Shown: positions 14,717 through 24,682, counted from the first letter of the stretch. The stretch is DNA of 55,070 nucleotides from an uncultured Burkholderiales bacterium (GCA_937873395.1 CALMYH010000011.1:1-55070); one strand, 5' to 3'. The notes: a model not told the origin generated them from the letters alone. Numbers and translations: made by a program.

Positions 14717-17374
14717 ATGTCTGCAATCCCCGATAACAACTCCGCGCTCGGTACCCAAGGTGCGGGCCCTGCTCCAGGAGCCTTGCCAAAAATCGAGCGC
14801 AAGCGAGATCTGAGCACCCGATCCAGCGTCAAACTCACCGAAAGCATCGCCAAGTGGGTGATTACCGTTGGTGGCTTGATGGTGATCGTGGCTGTGCTGG
14901 CCATCATGGTCTTTCTGGTTCGGGTCGTCTCGCCCCTGGTGGGAGGTGGTTCCGTCAAAGGCAGTGTGAACTACCAGGTCGCGTCCGAGCAACGCGTGGT
15001 GTGGGCCAATGGCGACGAGTTCCAGACGCTGGGCACCTTGGTGGAGGCTCAAGGGCGGGTGTTGAACTTCCACATTCCCTCGGGCAAGATCATTTCCACC
15101 TCGCAACTGGAATTCGGGGAGCGGACGGTGACTGCGGTGGCTGGTACGGTCGAGAGGGACCGTGTGGCCTTCGGTTTCGATGATGGCAAGGTGATTTTCG
15201 CAAGAACAGGCAGCACATCCACCAGCACCGACAGGCGAGCCATGCCTTCGGGTCTTGTTGAGCTGGATGCACGTGACCGCATGCTGGATGGGCGGGTGTT
15301 CACACAGGTCCAGACAGGTGACTTTCGCACCATTGTTGCGGTGAACGAGCTGGGGGTTCAAGAGCAGGTCTCGGAAGCCGCCATCGTAGCCATCGACTAC
15401 CGGGTGGGGGGTACCGTTGAGCGCCCCACCTTGGCATTCGCCACCGTCGACGCCAACAACCAGGGGCGAGTGAGCCGCTCGCGGATTCAACGCAACATGA
15501 TGACCGGCGATGAAACGGTGATTACCACCACCGTTGATCTGCCGACCATGAACCTGCCACCCAGCGCCAAGGTCACCGGGGTCCTGTTGTCGGGTGAGGC
15601 AGATCGTGTGTTCGTGTCCACCGATGACGGTTACATCTTCCGTTTCGACCTTCGCAACCCGGACACTCCCCAGCTGGCTGAGCGTGCTCGCGTGACGGCC
15701 CCGGGTATCGCGGTGACTGCACTCACCCTTTTGGGCGGTGAGCAGACGCTGATTGTCGGTGGTTCGGATGGTTCGGTGAATGCCTTCTTCCGGTTGCAGG
15801 TTCCGGGAGCCAGTACCGCGGACGGATTCCAACTGGTCAATTCACGCCGGCACAGCCCCATGTCCGGTGCGATCATTTCGGTATCGGAGGCTCAGCGTGA
15901 AAAGGGCTTCGTGGCCACCGATGACAGGGGGCATGTCCGTGTCTACCACTCGACCTCCGACCAGGTGCTGTTCGATTTCAAGCGGCAGGACGACCCGGCT
16001 TCGCCAGTGCATTCAATGATCTTCCCGCGCGGTGACGGGGTCATGCTGTTGTCCGAGTCTGGCTATGTCAATGCCTGGCAGTATTTGGAGCCGCACCCGG
16101 AAGTCACGCTGCGCGTGCTATTCGGCAAGCTCTGGTATGAGGGCTACAACCAGCCGGAATGGATCTGGCAGTCGACGGCGGGTACCGACCTGGCGGAGGC
16201 CAAGTACTCGCTGGTGCCACTGGTGTTTGGCACGCTCAAGGCGGCGTTCTATGCCATGTTGTTTGGCGCGCCCATTGCATTGATGGCTGCCATCTACACC
16301 TCAGAGTTCGTGCACACCAGCGTCCGGGCCACAGTCAAGCCTGCCATGGAAATGATGGAGAGCCTGCCAACCGTGGTCCTGGGTTTTCTTGCCGCCCTTG
16401 TGCTGGCACCGCTGGTGGAGGAGTGGATTTCGGCCGTTCTGTTGGGGTTCATCTCGTTGCCGCTTGGCTTGATGCTGAGTGCTTTTCTGTGGCAGATGTT
16501 GCCGGTGCAAACGGCCCTGAAGCTTGATGGGCTTCCGAAGTTCGTCTTCATGATCGGCATGGTGGTGCTGTCTGCCTTGGTGGCCTATCCCCTCGGACCA
16601 TGGTTTGAACACATCCTCTTCTACGGCGATTTCAAGGCTTGGACCACAGGCACGCTCGGCTCGGGCACGCCGTTCATGTTCCTGGTATTGCTGCCCCTGA
16701 GCTATGTGGCGGTCGCCATCTTTTTCCGCCGTATTGCAGGTCACCTCTACAGGGACCTGGTGGCGGACATGGGCCGGGCAGCAGCCGGACGCATAGATAT
16801 GCTGCGCTGGGTGGTCATGCTGTTCGCTGCCGCGCTGTTGAGCTGGCTGGTCGCCAGCACACTGACCTTGCTCGGGTACGACCCACGTGGGGGCCTGGTG
16901 GATACCTATCAGCAGCGAAATGCGCTGGTGGTCGGCTTCGTGATGGCCTTGGCGGTCATCCCGAACATTTACACACTGGCTGAGGACGCTCTCAATTCGG
17001 TGCCCAGCCACCTGCGCGCCGGTTCCCTGGCCACGGGCGCCACGCCTTGGCAGACGGCTATGTGGGTGGTGTTGCCTACAGCAGCATCCGGCGTGTTCTC
17101 GGCCCTCATGATGGGCTTCGGTCGCGCGGTGGGAGAGACGATGATTGTGGTGATGGCGGCTGGCAACACTCCCATCATGGAATGGAACGTCTTTTCCGGC
17201 TTGCGTACCTTGTCGGCCAACATCGCCATCGAGTTGCCTGAGGCGGTCAAGGACGGAACAAACTACCGAGTGCTGTTCCTGGCGGCATTGACCTTGTTCG
17301 TCATGACCTTCTGCCTGAACACGCTGGCCGAGGTGGTGCGTCAGCGCTTCCGCAAGCGTGCGTTCCAGCTTTGA
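14717..17374 (+). CDS. pstC: Phosphate ABC transporter permease PstC, long form with extracytoplasmic domain
   Basis: PstC is one of two permease subunits of the high-affinity phosphate importer. At 885 residues it is nearly three times the E. coli protein. A first membrane helix at about 49-72 is followed by about 400 periplasmic residues with repeated beta-strand blocks ending in D-G-x-V/I patterns (DDGKVIFAR, DDGYIFRFDL, GGSDGSVNAFF, DDRGHVRVY), which look like a beta-propeller. The permease core is at about 500-880, with EALNSVP-like EDALNSVPSHLRAGSLATGATPW as the ATPase-coupling loop. Long PstC proteins are known in Pseudomonas-type systems; the propeller role is not. pstA begins 18 bases after its stop. 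Confidence 0.9.
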   Translation: MSAIPDNNSALGTQGAGPAPGALPKIERKRDLSTRSSVKLTESIAKWVITVGGLMVIVAVLAIMVFLVRVVSPLVGGGSVKGSVNYQVASEQRVVWANGDEFQTLGTLVEAQGRVLNFHIPSGKIISTSQLEFGERTVTAVAGTVERDRVAFGFDDGKVIFARTGSTSTSTDRRAMPSGLVELDARDRMLDGRVFTQVQTGDFRTIVAVNELGVQEQVSEAAIVAIDYRVGGTVERPTLAFATVDANNQGRVSRSRIQRNMMTGDETVITTTVDLPTMNLPPSAKVTGVLLSGEADRVFVSTDDGYIFRFDLRNPDTPQLAERARVTAPGIAVTALTLLGGEQTLIVGGSDGSVNAFFRLQVPGASTADGFQLVNSRRHSPMSGAIISVSEAQREKGFVATDDRGHVRVYHSTSDQVLFDFKRQDDPASPVHSMIFPRGDGVMLLSESGYVNAWQYLEPHPEVTLRVLFGKLWYEGYNQPEWIWQSTAGTDLAEAKYSLVPLVFGTLKAAFYAMLFGAPIALMAAIYTSEFVHTSVRATVKPAMEMMESLPTVVLGFLAALVLAPLVEEWISAVLLGFISLPLGLMLSAFLWQMLPVQTALKLDGLPKFVFMIGMVVLSALVAYPLGPWFEHILFYGDFKAWTTGTLGSGTPFMFLVLLPLSYVAVAIFFRRIAGHLYRDLVADMGRAAAGRIDMLRWVVMLFAAALLSWLVASTLTLLGYDPRGGLVDTYQQRNALVVGFVMALAVIPNIYTLAEDALNSVPSHLRAGSLATGATPWQTAMWVVLPTAASGVFSALMMGFGRAVGETMIVVMAAGNTPIMEWNVFSGLRTLSANIAIELPEAVKDGTNYRVLFLAALTLFVMTFCLNTLAEVVRQRFRKRAFQL

Positions 17375-17392
17375 CCTTCGGGAGAAATCGGC

Positions 17393-19144
17393 ATGACTCA
17401 ATCATCCTCAACTGCCCCTTCGGGTGCAGAACAGAACATCATGAAATCGGAATCGAAGAAGGGCAAGCGGGTTCGCCGCTTCACCGCGGACCTTTCCGCC
17501 GTCGGGGAGCCGGCATTGTGGGGCTTTGGCGGTGCACTGGCCATCGGCATCATCATGATCGCCGGCTTTCTGTTCATCATCACGTGGAATGGCATCACGA
17601 CGTTCTGGCCCAAACCGATTGCAGTGCTCACCCTCAACAACGGCAGCAAGATCGCAGGTGAGCCGACAAGGGGTGGACCTTATCGTGTGCAGGAGAACGT
17701 CTTGGCCACTCTCACGGAGGAACAGCGCAGCCTGATCGCTCAGAATGACGGATTTGCCAATCGAACCCTGTACAAGACGGCCAACTTCGAGCTGTACGGC
17801 GATGATTTCAAATGGGTTTCGGATTTCGAAGTGAGCGCTGTTGAATACCCCAAAGACTTCCATCTGTTTGAGCGGCAGCAATGGGGTACCTTTGTCGGCA
17901 TGATCGACCACCTGATGATCAAGGGCAGCCGAGTCGAGTTCGACTACAGGCAGATGCAAAGCGAGCAGGCTGCCGCACGCCAACGATTCAACGAGATTCG
18001 TCGTATTGATCGCAAGGATATCGGAGCTGTCAACTATCGCCTGAACCAGGAGCGCCTGGCCATTCGAAAGGCCAATCTGAAATTTGGTGAGGACAGTGAT
18101 CGTGCTCGTGCCGTCCGGGCCAAGGCTGAAGCACGTATTGCCGCGCTGGAGCAGGAGTTTGCCGGGCTTCAGGCGAAGGTCAACGAAGCCCGCGCCAACG
18201 ACAGGCAGTATCGGGTCGTGCTCAAGGAAGTGGGGGGGCGCACGGTTGATCTGGAACTGTCCCAGATCGTTCGCTTCTACAGTGCCAACAATTTGAGCTT
18301 TCTGCAATCGTTGGGTGTCTACTTCTCTCGGTGGAAAGAATTTCTGACGACCGAGCCGCGCGAGGCGAACACCCAGGGCGGGGTGCTGCCCGCCATCTTC
18401 GGTACCGTGGCCATGACGCTGCTGATGGTGGTGATCGTGGCACCCTTCGGCGTCATCACGGCCTTGTACCTGCGCGAGTATGCGAAACAGGGTCGGCTTG
18501 TGTCGATCGTCCGTATCTCGGTCAACAATCTGGCCGGTGTTCCTTCCATCGTCTATGGTGTGTTCGGCCTGGGCTTCTTCGCCTACACACTGGGCGGCAC
18601 CATCGATTCCCTGTTCTTTCCGGAGAACTTGCCGAACCCCACTTTCGGAACCGGCGGCATCCTCTGGGCTTCGCTGACGCTGGCGTTGCTGACAGTGCCA
18701 GTGGTCATCGTGGCGACGGAAGAGGCTCTTTCGGCCGTCCCACGCTCGATGCGTGAAGGGTCGCTCGCCTGCGGCGCATCGAAATGGCAGACGATTCGCT
18801 ACGTGGTGCTTCCGAAAGCCCTGCCCGGCATCATGACGGGCATGATTCTGGCCATGGCGCGCGGCGCCGGTGAGGTTGCGCCGCTGATGCTGGTCGGTGT
18901 GGTCAAGCTGGCGCCGGCCCTGCCCATCGACGGATTCTTTCCGTTCATTCACCTGGAACGCAGCTTCATGCATCTGGGGTTCCACATTTTCGATGTGGGC
19001 TTCCAGTCGCGCAATTCCGAAGCGGGCAAACCCATGGTTTTTGTCACCACGTTGCTTTTGCTGGCGTTGATCGTGGCCATGAACGCCACCGCCATCTATG
19101 TGCGTAACCGCCTCAAGCGCAAATACGCAGGTTCACAGTTTTAA
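17393..19144 (+). CDS. pstA: Phosphate ABC transporter permease PstA, long form
   Basis: The second permease subunit has 583 residues, about twice the E. coli length. A helix lies at about 45-70, then a periplasmic insert (about 75-325) with a coiled-coil-like section (MQSEQAAARQRFNEI, later AKAEARIAALEQEFAGLQAK), then the permease core at about 335-575. The coupling loop EEALSAVPRSMREGSLACGA is clear. GGAGA upstream of the ATG at 17393 supports this start; a second ATG at 17441 is possible. The insert pairs in size with that of PstC, and the two may form one periplasmic structure above the channel. It is followed by pstB after 15 bases. Confidence 0.92.
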   Translation: MTQSSSTAPSGAEQNIMKSESKKGKRVRRFTADLSAVGEPALWGFGGALAIGIIMIAGFLFIITWNGITTFWPKPIAVLTLNNGSKIAGEPTRGGPYRVQENVLATLTEEQRSLIAQNDGFANRTLYKTANFELYGDDFKWVSDFEVSAVEYPKDFHLFERQQWGTFVGMIDHLMIKGSRVEFDYRQMQSEQAAARQRFNEIRRIDRKDIGAVNYRLNQERLAIRKANLKFGEDSDRARAVRAKAEARIAALEQEFAGLQAKVNEARANDRQYRVVLKEVGGRTVDLELSQIVRFYSANNLSFLQSLGVYFSRWKEFLTTEPREANTQGGVLPAIFGTVAMTLLMVVIVAPFGVITALYLREYAKQGRLVSIVRISVNNLAGVPSIVYGVFGLGFFAYTLGGTIDSLFFPENLPNPTFGTGGILWASLTLALLTVPVVIVATEEALSAVPRSMREGSLACGASKWQTIRYVVLPKALPGIMTGMILAMARGAGEVAPLMLVGVVKLAPALPIDGFFPFIHLERSFMHLGFHIFDVGFQSRNSEAGKPMVFVTTLLLLALIVAMNATAIYVRNRLKRKYAGSQF

Positions 19145-19159
19145 GTTGCGAGGATTGAA

Positions 19160-19981
19160 ATGAGTGTTGTTGAAGAACTGAAGGCGCCCGTCAGCGAGAC
19201 CGCCTACCATGTCAGGACCGGTGACAGCGGTGTCGCGCTGGAGGTCAAGGACTTTAATCTTTGGTATGGAAAGTCTCAGGCTCTGCATGGGATCAACATG
19301 GGTCTTCAGAAAGGCATGGTGACAGCGCTGATTGGACCTTCAGGTTGTGGCAAATCCACCTTGCTGCGGTGTTTCAATCGCATGAACGATCTGATCGATG
19401 ATCTGAGAATTGAAGGCCAGATCAGGGTGGGGGATTTCGACATCTACGGTCCTGGAGTGGATGTGATCGCCTTGCGCAAGCGGATGGGCATGGTGTTTCA
19501 GAAGCCCAACCCCTTCGCCATGTCCATTTATGACAACGTGGTTTACCCTTTGCGCGTCGATGGGGTGACCAAGAAGTCGATTCTGGACGAGACCTGCGAG
19601 CGTGCATTGAAGTCTGCAGCTCTGTGGGACGAGGTCAAAGACCGTCTGCAGGAGAGCGCGCTTGGCATGTCAGGTGGTCAGCAGCAGCGTCTTTGCATCG
19701 CCAGAGGCATCGCGTCGGATCCGGAGGTGCTGTTGATGGACGAGCCTTGCTCGGCCCTGGACCCGATCGCCACGGGCAAGATTGAAGAGCTGATTCACCA
19801 GCTGCGTGGCCAGTACACGATTGCCATCGTTACCCACAACATGCAGCAGGCCGCACGAGTGTCCGACAACACCGCCTTCATGTACCTGGGCCGACTGATT
19901 GAATACGGTGCCACGGACACCATGTTCATGACACCGAAGAAGCCGCAGACCGAGGCTTACATCACAGGACGCTTCGGTTGA
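19160..19981 (+). CDS. pstB: Phosphate ABC transporter ATP-binding protein PstB
   Basis: PstB powers phosphate import. The 273-residue protein has Walker [10 protein letters not shown] (59-67), Q-loop MVFQKPNPF, the signature MSGGQQQRL (170-178), Walker B LLMDEP and the switch histidine in [13 protein letters not shown] after the Q-loop and FNRMNDLI after Walker A are PstB-specific. GAGG stands just before the ATG. It is in one operon with pstC, pstA and phoU. Confidence 0.98.
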   Translation: MSVVEELKAPVSETAYHVRTGDSGVALEVKDFNLWYGKSQALHGINMGLQKGMVTALIGPSGCGKSTLLRCFNRMNDLIDDLRIEGQIRVGDFDIYGPGVDVIALRKRMGMVFQKPNPFAMSIYDNVVYPLRVDGVTKKSILDETCERALKSAALWDEVKDRLQESALGMSGGQQQRLCIARGIASDPEVLLMDEPCSALDPIATGKIEELIHQLRGQYTIAIVTHNMQQAARVSDNTAFMYLGRLIEYGATDTMFMTPKKPQTEAYITGRFG

Positions 19982-20040
19982 GCCAGTCAAGAACGCATGC
20001 CCTCAGCCCACCCTGAAAACCCAGATCAAGGCACGACGCC

Positions 20041-20742
20041 ATGAGTGAAAAGCACCTTTCAAGTCAATTCGACGAAGAACTCAACGCCATTTCCTCCCAT
20101 CTGCTCGAAATGGGTGGTTTGGTGGAAGCTCAGTTGTATCAGTCAACCTACGCTCTCCTGAACATGAGTCTGGAGGCCGCCGAACAGGTGATCGAGCAGG
20201 AGGGGCGGATCAATCAGTTTGAATTGTTGATCGATCGTGAGATCATTTCTGTGATTGGTCGCCGTCAGCCTACTGCCGGAGATCTTCGGCTTCTGGTCGC
20301 GCTATCCCGCAGTACCCAGAATCTGGAGAGGGCTGGCGATGAGGTGGCTCGTATGGCCAGAATGGTCAAGTCCATCATTCAGTCGGGAATGCCCCGGAGC
20401 TTGCCAGCTAACGAGCTACGCGTGGCCTCCGAACTGGCTTCTGCTTTGCTCAGGAAGTCTCTGGATTCCTTCGCACGGCTTGATACCCACATGGCCCTGA
20501 CCATCATGAAGGGCGACGATGCCATCGACCAAGAATACAACGGCTTCCTGCGCAAACTGGTGACTTACATGATGGAGGACCCCAGAACCATCTCTGCCAG
20601 CCTGGACCTGCTGTTTCTGGCGAAGGCGATCGAGCGGGTGGGTGACCATGCCAAGAACATCGCCGAGCAGATCATCTTCATCGTCAAGGGGGAAGATGTG
20701 CGTCATTCGCCCCTGGAGAAGGTGGAGTCGGTGCTCCGATGA
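20041..20742 (+). CDS. phoU: Phosphate signalling regulator PhoU
   Basis: PhoU links the Pst transporter to PhoR and keeps the Pho regulon off when phosphate is plentiful. The 233-residue helical protein has both PhoU repeats: the first ending with the E-x-x-I-N-x-x-E metal cluster (EQEGRINQFELLIDREI), the second with the D-x-x-I-D-x-E-Y version (KGDDAIDQEYNGFL). RVGDHAKNIAEQ closes the second repeat. It follows pstB by 59 bases and precedes phoB, the usual order in this group. Confidence 0.96.
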   Translation: MSEKHLSSQFDEELNAISSHLLEMGGLVEAQLYQSTYALLNMSLEAAEQVIEQEGRINQFELLIDREIISVIGRRQPTAGDLRLLVALSRSTQNLERAGDEVARMARMVKSIIQSGMPRSLPANELRVASELASALLRKSLDSFARLDTHMALTIMKGDDAIDQEYNGFLRKLVTYMMEDPRTISASLDLLFLAKAIERVGDHAKNIAEQIIFIVKGEDVRHSPLEKVESVLR

Positions 20743-20827
20743 AAGGCAACCGGTCCACACGCTTTGTTGGCCTGCTTCGTGTGTCTGGCCGTGCCGCAAT
20801 CCGGGTTCGGCAGGGGGTGGCACACCC

Positions 20828-21559
20828 ATGAGAAAGCTTCCCCGTGTGCTGGTGGTCGAAGACGAGCCTTCGATTGCCGAACTGATCGCCGTGAACCTTC
20901 GGCACAACGGCTTTGCGCCGACGGTCGTTTTTGACGGTGCGGCAGCGCAGCGCGAGATCGACGCCGTGCTGCCCGATGTCATCCTGCTGGACTGGATGCT
21001 GCCCGGCGAGAGCGGGGCAACGCTGGCGCGCCAGTGGCGCAAGCAGGAGCGAACCCGCACGGTCCCGATCCTGATGCTGACAGCTCGCAGCGACGAGTCG
21101 GACAAGGTGCAGGGTCTGGATGCCGGTGCCGACGACTACATCACCAAGCCGTTTTCCACGCAGGAACTGCTGGCCCGCATCCGCGCCGTGCTGCGCCGTC
21201 GCGCACCCGAGATCGTCAACGACTCGGTGCAGATCGGCGAGCTGACCCTGGACGCAGCCACCTACCGCGTCAGTTTCCGCGGCAAGGAGCTCAAGGTGGG
21301 CCCGACCGAGTTCAAGTTGCTGCACTATCTGATGAAACACGCCGAACGGGTGCACACCCGTGGTACCCTGCTGGACAAGATCTGGGGAGATCATGTCTTC
21401 ATCGAGGAGCGTACCGTGGATGTGCACGTCAAGCGGCTGAGGGAATCGTTGGGTGAAGCGTCGGCCATGGTGGAAACCGTGCGGGGCGCCGGCTATCGCC
21501 TGACGGCCCAGCCTTCCAGCGGAAAGACGGCCAGTGCCGATTCGTCCTCGTCGGCATGA
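20828..21559 (+). CDS. phoB: Phosphate regulon response regulator PhoB
   Basis: PhoB is the DNA-binding regulator that reads PHO boxes such as those found at 2484, 4379 and 13486. It has 243 residues. The receiver carries E11/D12, D55 (ILLDWMLPG) and K107 (ITKPFS); the C-terminal OmpR-type winged helix (about 140-235) ends in RTVDVHVKRLRESLG, whose recognition helix is PhoB-like. GGGGGTGG precedes the ATG at 20828. Longer in-frame extension back into phoU is not supported. The stop overlaps the phoR start (ATGA), so both are made together. Confidence 0.95.
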   Translation: MRKLPRVLVVEDEPSIAELIAVNLRHNGFAPTVVFDGAAAQREIDAVLPDVILLDWMLPGESGATLARQWRKQERTRTVPILMLTARSDESDKVQGLDAGADDYITKPFSTQELLARIRAVLRRRAPEIVNDSVQIGELTLDAATYRVSFRGKELKVGPTEFKLLHYLMKHAERVHTRGTLLDKIWGDHVFIEERTVDVHVKRLRESLGEASAMVETVRGAGYRLTAQPSSGKTASADSSSSA

Positions 21560-22872
21560 CCCGGCGAGTGATCGAGCTGCTGTTGTGGGTGGCCGCAGCA
21601 GCGGTCTGGGGCTGGGCGACTGACAGGCCCGGATGGGTTTTCTTCGGGGCGCTGGCTGGCGCCCTGGCCTGGGGTGTCTGGGATGGTCTTCGCGCCCGCC
21701 GGATGTTCCACTGGCTGGGCAAGGGCAGCGCCAATGAGGTGCCCGATCTGCCCGGCCTTTGGGGCGATCTGGTCGATCGGACCCGCAAGCTGATCAAGAA
21801 GCTCGACAAGAAGACCCAGAATGCGGAAGCCAGGCTGGAGGACTTCCTGGCGGCCATCCAGGCTTCGCCCAATGGCGTGGTGCTGCTCGACGCGGAAGGG
21901 CGGATCGAATGGGCGAACCTGACAGCGGCGACCCACCTGGGGTTCGATACCCAGCGCGACCTCGGGCAGTATGTTCGCAACATGGTGCGCCATCCGGCGT
22001 TTGTCGCCTATCTCAATGCCGGCGACTTCGACCGCGAGATCCAGATCGACGGACCGGGTCCCAAACCGACGCAGCCGACCAAGATCCTGATCCAGATCCA
22101 TCCCTATGGCAAGAAGCGCAAGCTGCTGCTGTCGCGAGATGTCACGGCCCTGCAGCTGGCCGAGGCCATGCGGCGCGACTTCGTGGCCAATGTGTCGCAC
22201 GAGATCCGGACCCCGCTGACGGTGCTCAGTGGCTTCGTCGAGACCATGCAGAGCCTGTCGCTGGAGGAAGAGGAGCGCCAGCGCTACCTGGGACTGATGA
22301 GCCAGCAGGCGCACCGGATGCAGACCCTGGTCAGCGACCTGCTGACCCTTTCGCGCCTGGAAGGCAGTCCCGCACCGGGGCAGGGTGACTGGATCGACAG
22401 CGACGAACTGCTTCAGCACGCCCTGCAGGAGGCCCGTGGCCTCTCGCACACCATTGCGACGCCGGCCCACGATATCCAGGCCGAGCCGGGCCGGGCGTTC
22501 TGGGTGTCCGGGAGCAAGACCGAGTTGCTCAGCGCGATATCCAATCTGCTGAGCAATGCGGTGCGTTACACGCCGGGCGGTGGACAGATACGGGCCGGAT
22601 GGCGACTGCACGCCGACGGCGGTGGCGAGTTCTTCGTGGCCGACACCGGCCCCGGCATTGCCGCCGAGCACCTGCCGCGCCTGACCGAGCGTTTCTACCG
22701 CGTGGACCGCAGCCGGTCCCGCGAGACCGGCGGGACCGGGTTGGGGCTGGCCATCGTCAAACACGTGGCACAGCGGCACGGCGGACGGGTGGACGTGCAG
22801 AGCGAACCGGGCCAGGGGTCCACTTTCGCCATCAGCCTGCCGCCCTCGCGCGTGAGGCGCCAGGTGGCTTGA
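21556..22872 (+). CDS. phoR: Phosphate regulon sensor kinase PhoR
   Basis: The 438-residue kinase has two N-terminal membrane helices (about 6-45), a charged linker with KKLDKKTQ, a PAS domain (about 100-200), HisKA with H215 (VSHEIRTPLTVLSGF) and HATPase with N box (SNLLSNAVRYTPGG) and GETGGTGLGL-like ETGGTGLGLAIVKHV. There is no sizeable periplasmic domain, which is the PhoR hallmark: it senses phosphate through PstB/PhoU rather than a ligand. Its start overlaps phoB by four bases. It ends eight bases before the convergent membrane-protein gene. Confidence 0.95.
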   Translation: MTRRVIELLLWVAAAAVWGWATDRPGWVFFGALAGALAWGVWDGLRARRMFHWLGKGSANEVPDLPGLWGDLVDRTRKLIKKLDKKTQNAEARLEDFLAAIQASPNGVVLLDAEGRIEWANLTAATHLGFDTQRDLGQYVRNMVRHPAFVAYLNAGDFDREIQIDGPGPKPTQPTKILIQIHPYGKKRKLLLSRDVTALQLAEAMRRDFVANVSHEIRTPLTVLSGFVETMQSLSLEEEERQRYLGLMSQQAHRMQTLVSDLLTLSRLEGSPAPGQGDWIDSDELLQHALQEARGLSHTIATPAHDIQAEPGRAFWVSGSKTELLSAISNLLSNAVRYTPGGGQIRAGWRLHADGGGEFFVADTGPGIAAEHLPRLTERFYRVDRSRSRETGGTGLGLAIVKHVAQRHGGRVDVQSEPGQGSTFAISLPPSRVRRQVA

Positions 22873-22879
22873 GGCTGGC

Positions 22880-24586
22880 TCATTCGCCGACCCTGAGGTA
22901 GACCAGCAGGGTTTCCTTGCGCTGGTCGTTCAGGCGCCGGACCTGGCCGCGGAATGCCCACTGCGTCAGGTCGACGCGTTCGGACAGCGAGTCCTGGCGG
23001 TCGGGCGTCACGATCAGGCTGGCACAATCGGAAGTCTGGGGTGTGTTCATCAAGCGCAGATCAAGCCCGCCGTGGTGCTGCAGGCCGGCGACCTGGGACT
23101 GGGTCAGGCCATCGACCAGCACACAGGCCTGAGAGGGCACCATCAGGGCAACACGGCGCGAGATCGGGCCGTAGCTGCGCCCGAAGTCCAGCACCGGCAA
23201 CCAGAGTGTCATCAGCAGCAGCCAGCACAGGGTGGCGCCGCTGGCCGGCAACACCAGGCTTTTCCAGATGGCCTGACGATGGCGCCCGACGCGCCAGGCC
23301 ACCAGACCGAGCCAGGCCACAGTGGCCAGGGCAGCGACCAGGAACAGGCCGGGCGAGAACTCCGCCGAGAAGCCTGGCGCGAGCTTTGCCACGTTCGCCG
23401 CCGGTTTGGACGGAACACCGGTCTGCATGGCGAACCAGATCACCCAGATGACCAGGGCGCAGAAGCTGAAGAACAACAGGGTGAACCAGTCGATCAGGGC
23501 GGCCGCGCTGCGCCTGAGGGTCGGCAGGGCGAAGGCGGCCAGCACGGCCAGCGCGGGCAGGGCCAACAGCAGGGCGCGATCGCTCTGATCGGACCAGGCG
23601 CTGTTCAACAGGCCGGCCACGGCGGCCCACAAAGGCAGGGCGATATGCAGGCTGGAGAGCTGGTGGCGCCAGCGCCACAAAGTCCACAGCACCAGCGGCC
23701 AGGCAGGCCAGGTGAACCAGAGCAGCAGTCGTGCGAAGCTGCCCCAATCCTTGCCCGCTGCCGGCGCTTGGGGCGCTTGCAGCCAGCCATGCTGCCAGGC
23801 CAGGGCGATCAGTACCAGAGCCAGCAGAAGGGCGGCGAGCAGGTCCGAGGAGGGGCGCCGGACCCAAATGGCATCCTGTCGCTTTGCCTTGGCCCGGTGC
23901 AGGGTCAGCACGCCCAGCCAACCGGTGTAAAGGACCACGGCGGGCCAACCCATGCCGCTGAGCAGGAGTGCCAGCAGGGACAGCAGGGCCATGACCACCG
24001 CCCCCCAGGGCGGACCGCCCCGGGCCAGCCGCGCCATGGCCAGCAGCAGCAGGGCACCGAAGGCGAGTCGTCCCAGCTCGGGTGTGGTTTCGTGTGACAG
24101 CTGGGCCAGACCAAGGCAGGCGATGAGGGCCAGCAGGCCAGCGTCGGCCATGGCGCGGGCGTAGTCGCGCGGGTTCGCCTCTCCGCCGAAGGCAAATGCC
24201 ACCGGTTGGGCCACCGGCAGACGGGCCAGATGGTAGATGGCGTACCAGGTTGCGGCCAGACTCAGGCCCAGCAGCCCGATGAAGGGCAGGCGCGATGCCG
24301 TGGCGGGATCGAGGAATGGCAGGGCGCGAATGGCGATTGCGCCGAGCCAGTAAGGCAGCCAGCCGGGTTCGTCCGGGGCCAGACCCAACACGCCCGGGGA
24401 CCACCAGTCTCCCTGACCGAGCGCCAGCTCGCGCATGATGCCAAAGGAAGAGAGATCATCGACCTTCCAGGGCTCGCGCCCGAGAAAGCCGGGCAACACG
24501 TAGGCCGCGCAGAACAGCAGCAGGGCTAGCCGCGGCATTGGGCGCACGGCCGTCTGGGTCACGATGGCAGGGGTCGGTCTGTTCAC
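22880..24586 (-). CDS. Polytopic membrane protein, GT-C glycosyltransferase-like
   Basis: A 568-residue protein with about ten to twelve predicted membrane helices and a soluble C-terminal tail. The first periplasmic loop has GREPWKVDDLSSFGIMREL, in the place where ArnT/PMT-type glycosyltransferases carry their catalytic acidic pair (here D-D). This suggests a lipid-linked sugar transferase, but no other signature is strong and I would not assign a substrate. It converges on phoR and has no visible link to phosphate. The leader before the ATG at 24586 holds no clear promoter. Confidence 0.6.
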   Translation of the reverse strand: MNRPTPAIVTQTAVRPMPRLALLLFCAAYVLPGFLGREPWKVDDLSSFGIMRELALGQGDWWSPGVLGLAPDEPGWLPYWLGAIAIRALPFLDPATASRLPFIGLLGLSLAATWYAIYHLARLPVAQPVAFAFGGEANPRDYARAMADAGLLALIACLGLAQLSHETTPELGRLAFGALLLLAMARLARGGPPWGAVVMALLSLLALLLSGMGWPAVVLYTGWLGVLTLHRAKAKRQDAIWVRRPSSDLLAALLLALVLIALAWQHGWLQAPQAPAAGKDWGSFARLLLWFTWPAWPLVLWTLWRWRHQLSSLHIALPLWAAVAGLLNSAWSDQSDRALLLALPALAVLAAFALPTLRRSAAALIDWFTLLFFSFCALVIWVIWFAMQTGVPSKPAANVAKLAPGFSAEFSPGLFLVAALATVAWLGLVAWRVGRHRQAIWKSLVLPASGATLCWLLLMTLWLPVLDFGRSYGPISRRVALMVPSQACVLVDGLTQSQVAGLQHHGGLDLRLMNTPQTSDCASLIVTPDRQDSLSERVDLTQWAFRGQVRRLNDQRKETLLVYLRVGE

Positions 24587-24682
24587 GCTGACGACACGGG
24601 GATGGACAGGGGGCGAGCGGCTGTGGAAGCACGGGTCGTGACCCGAGTATCCACCGAGCCGACCGGTGCGTCACCCCGGGGC

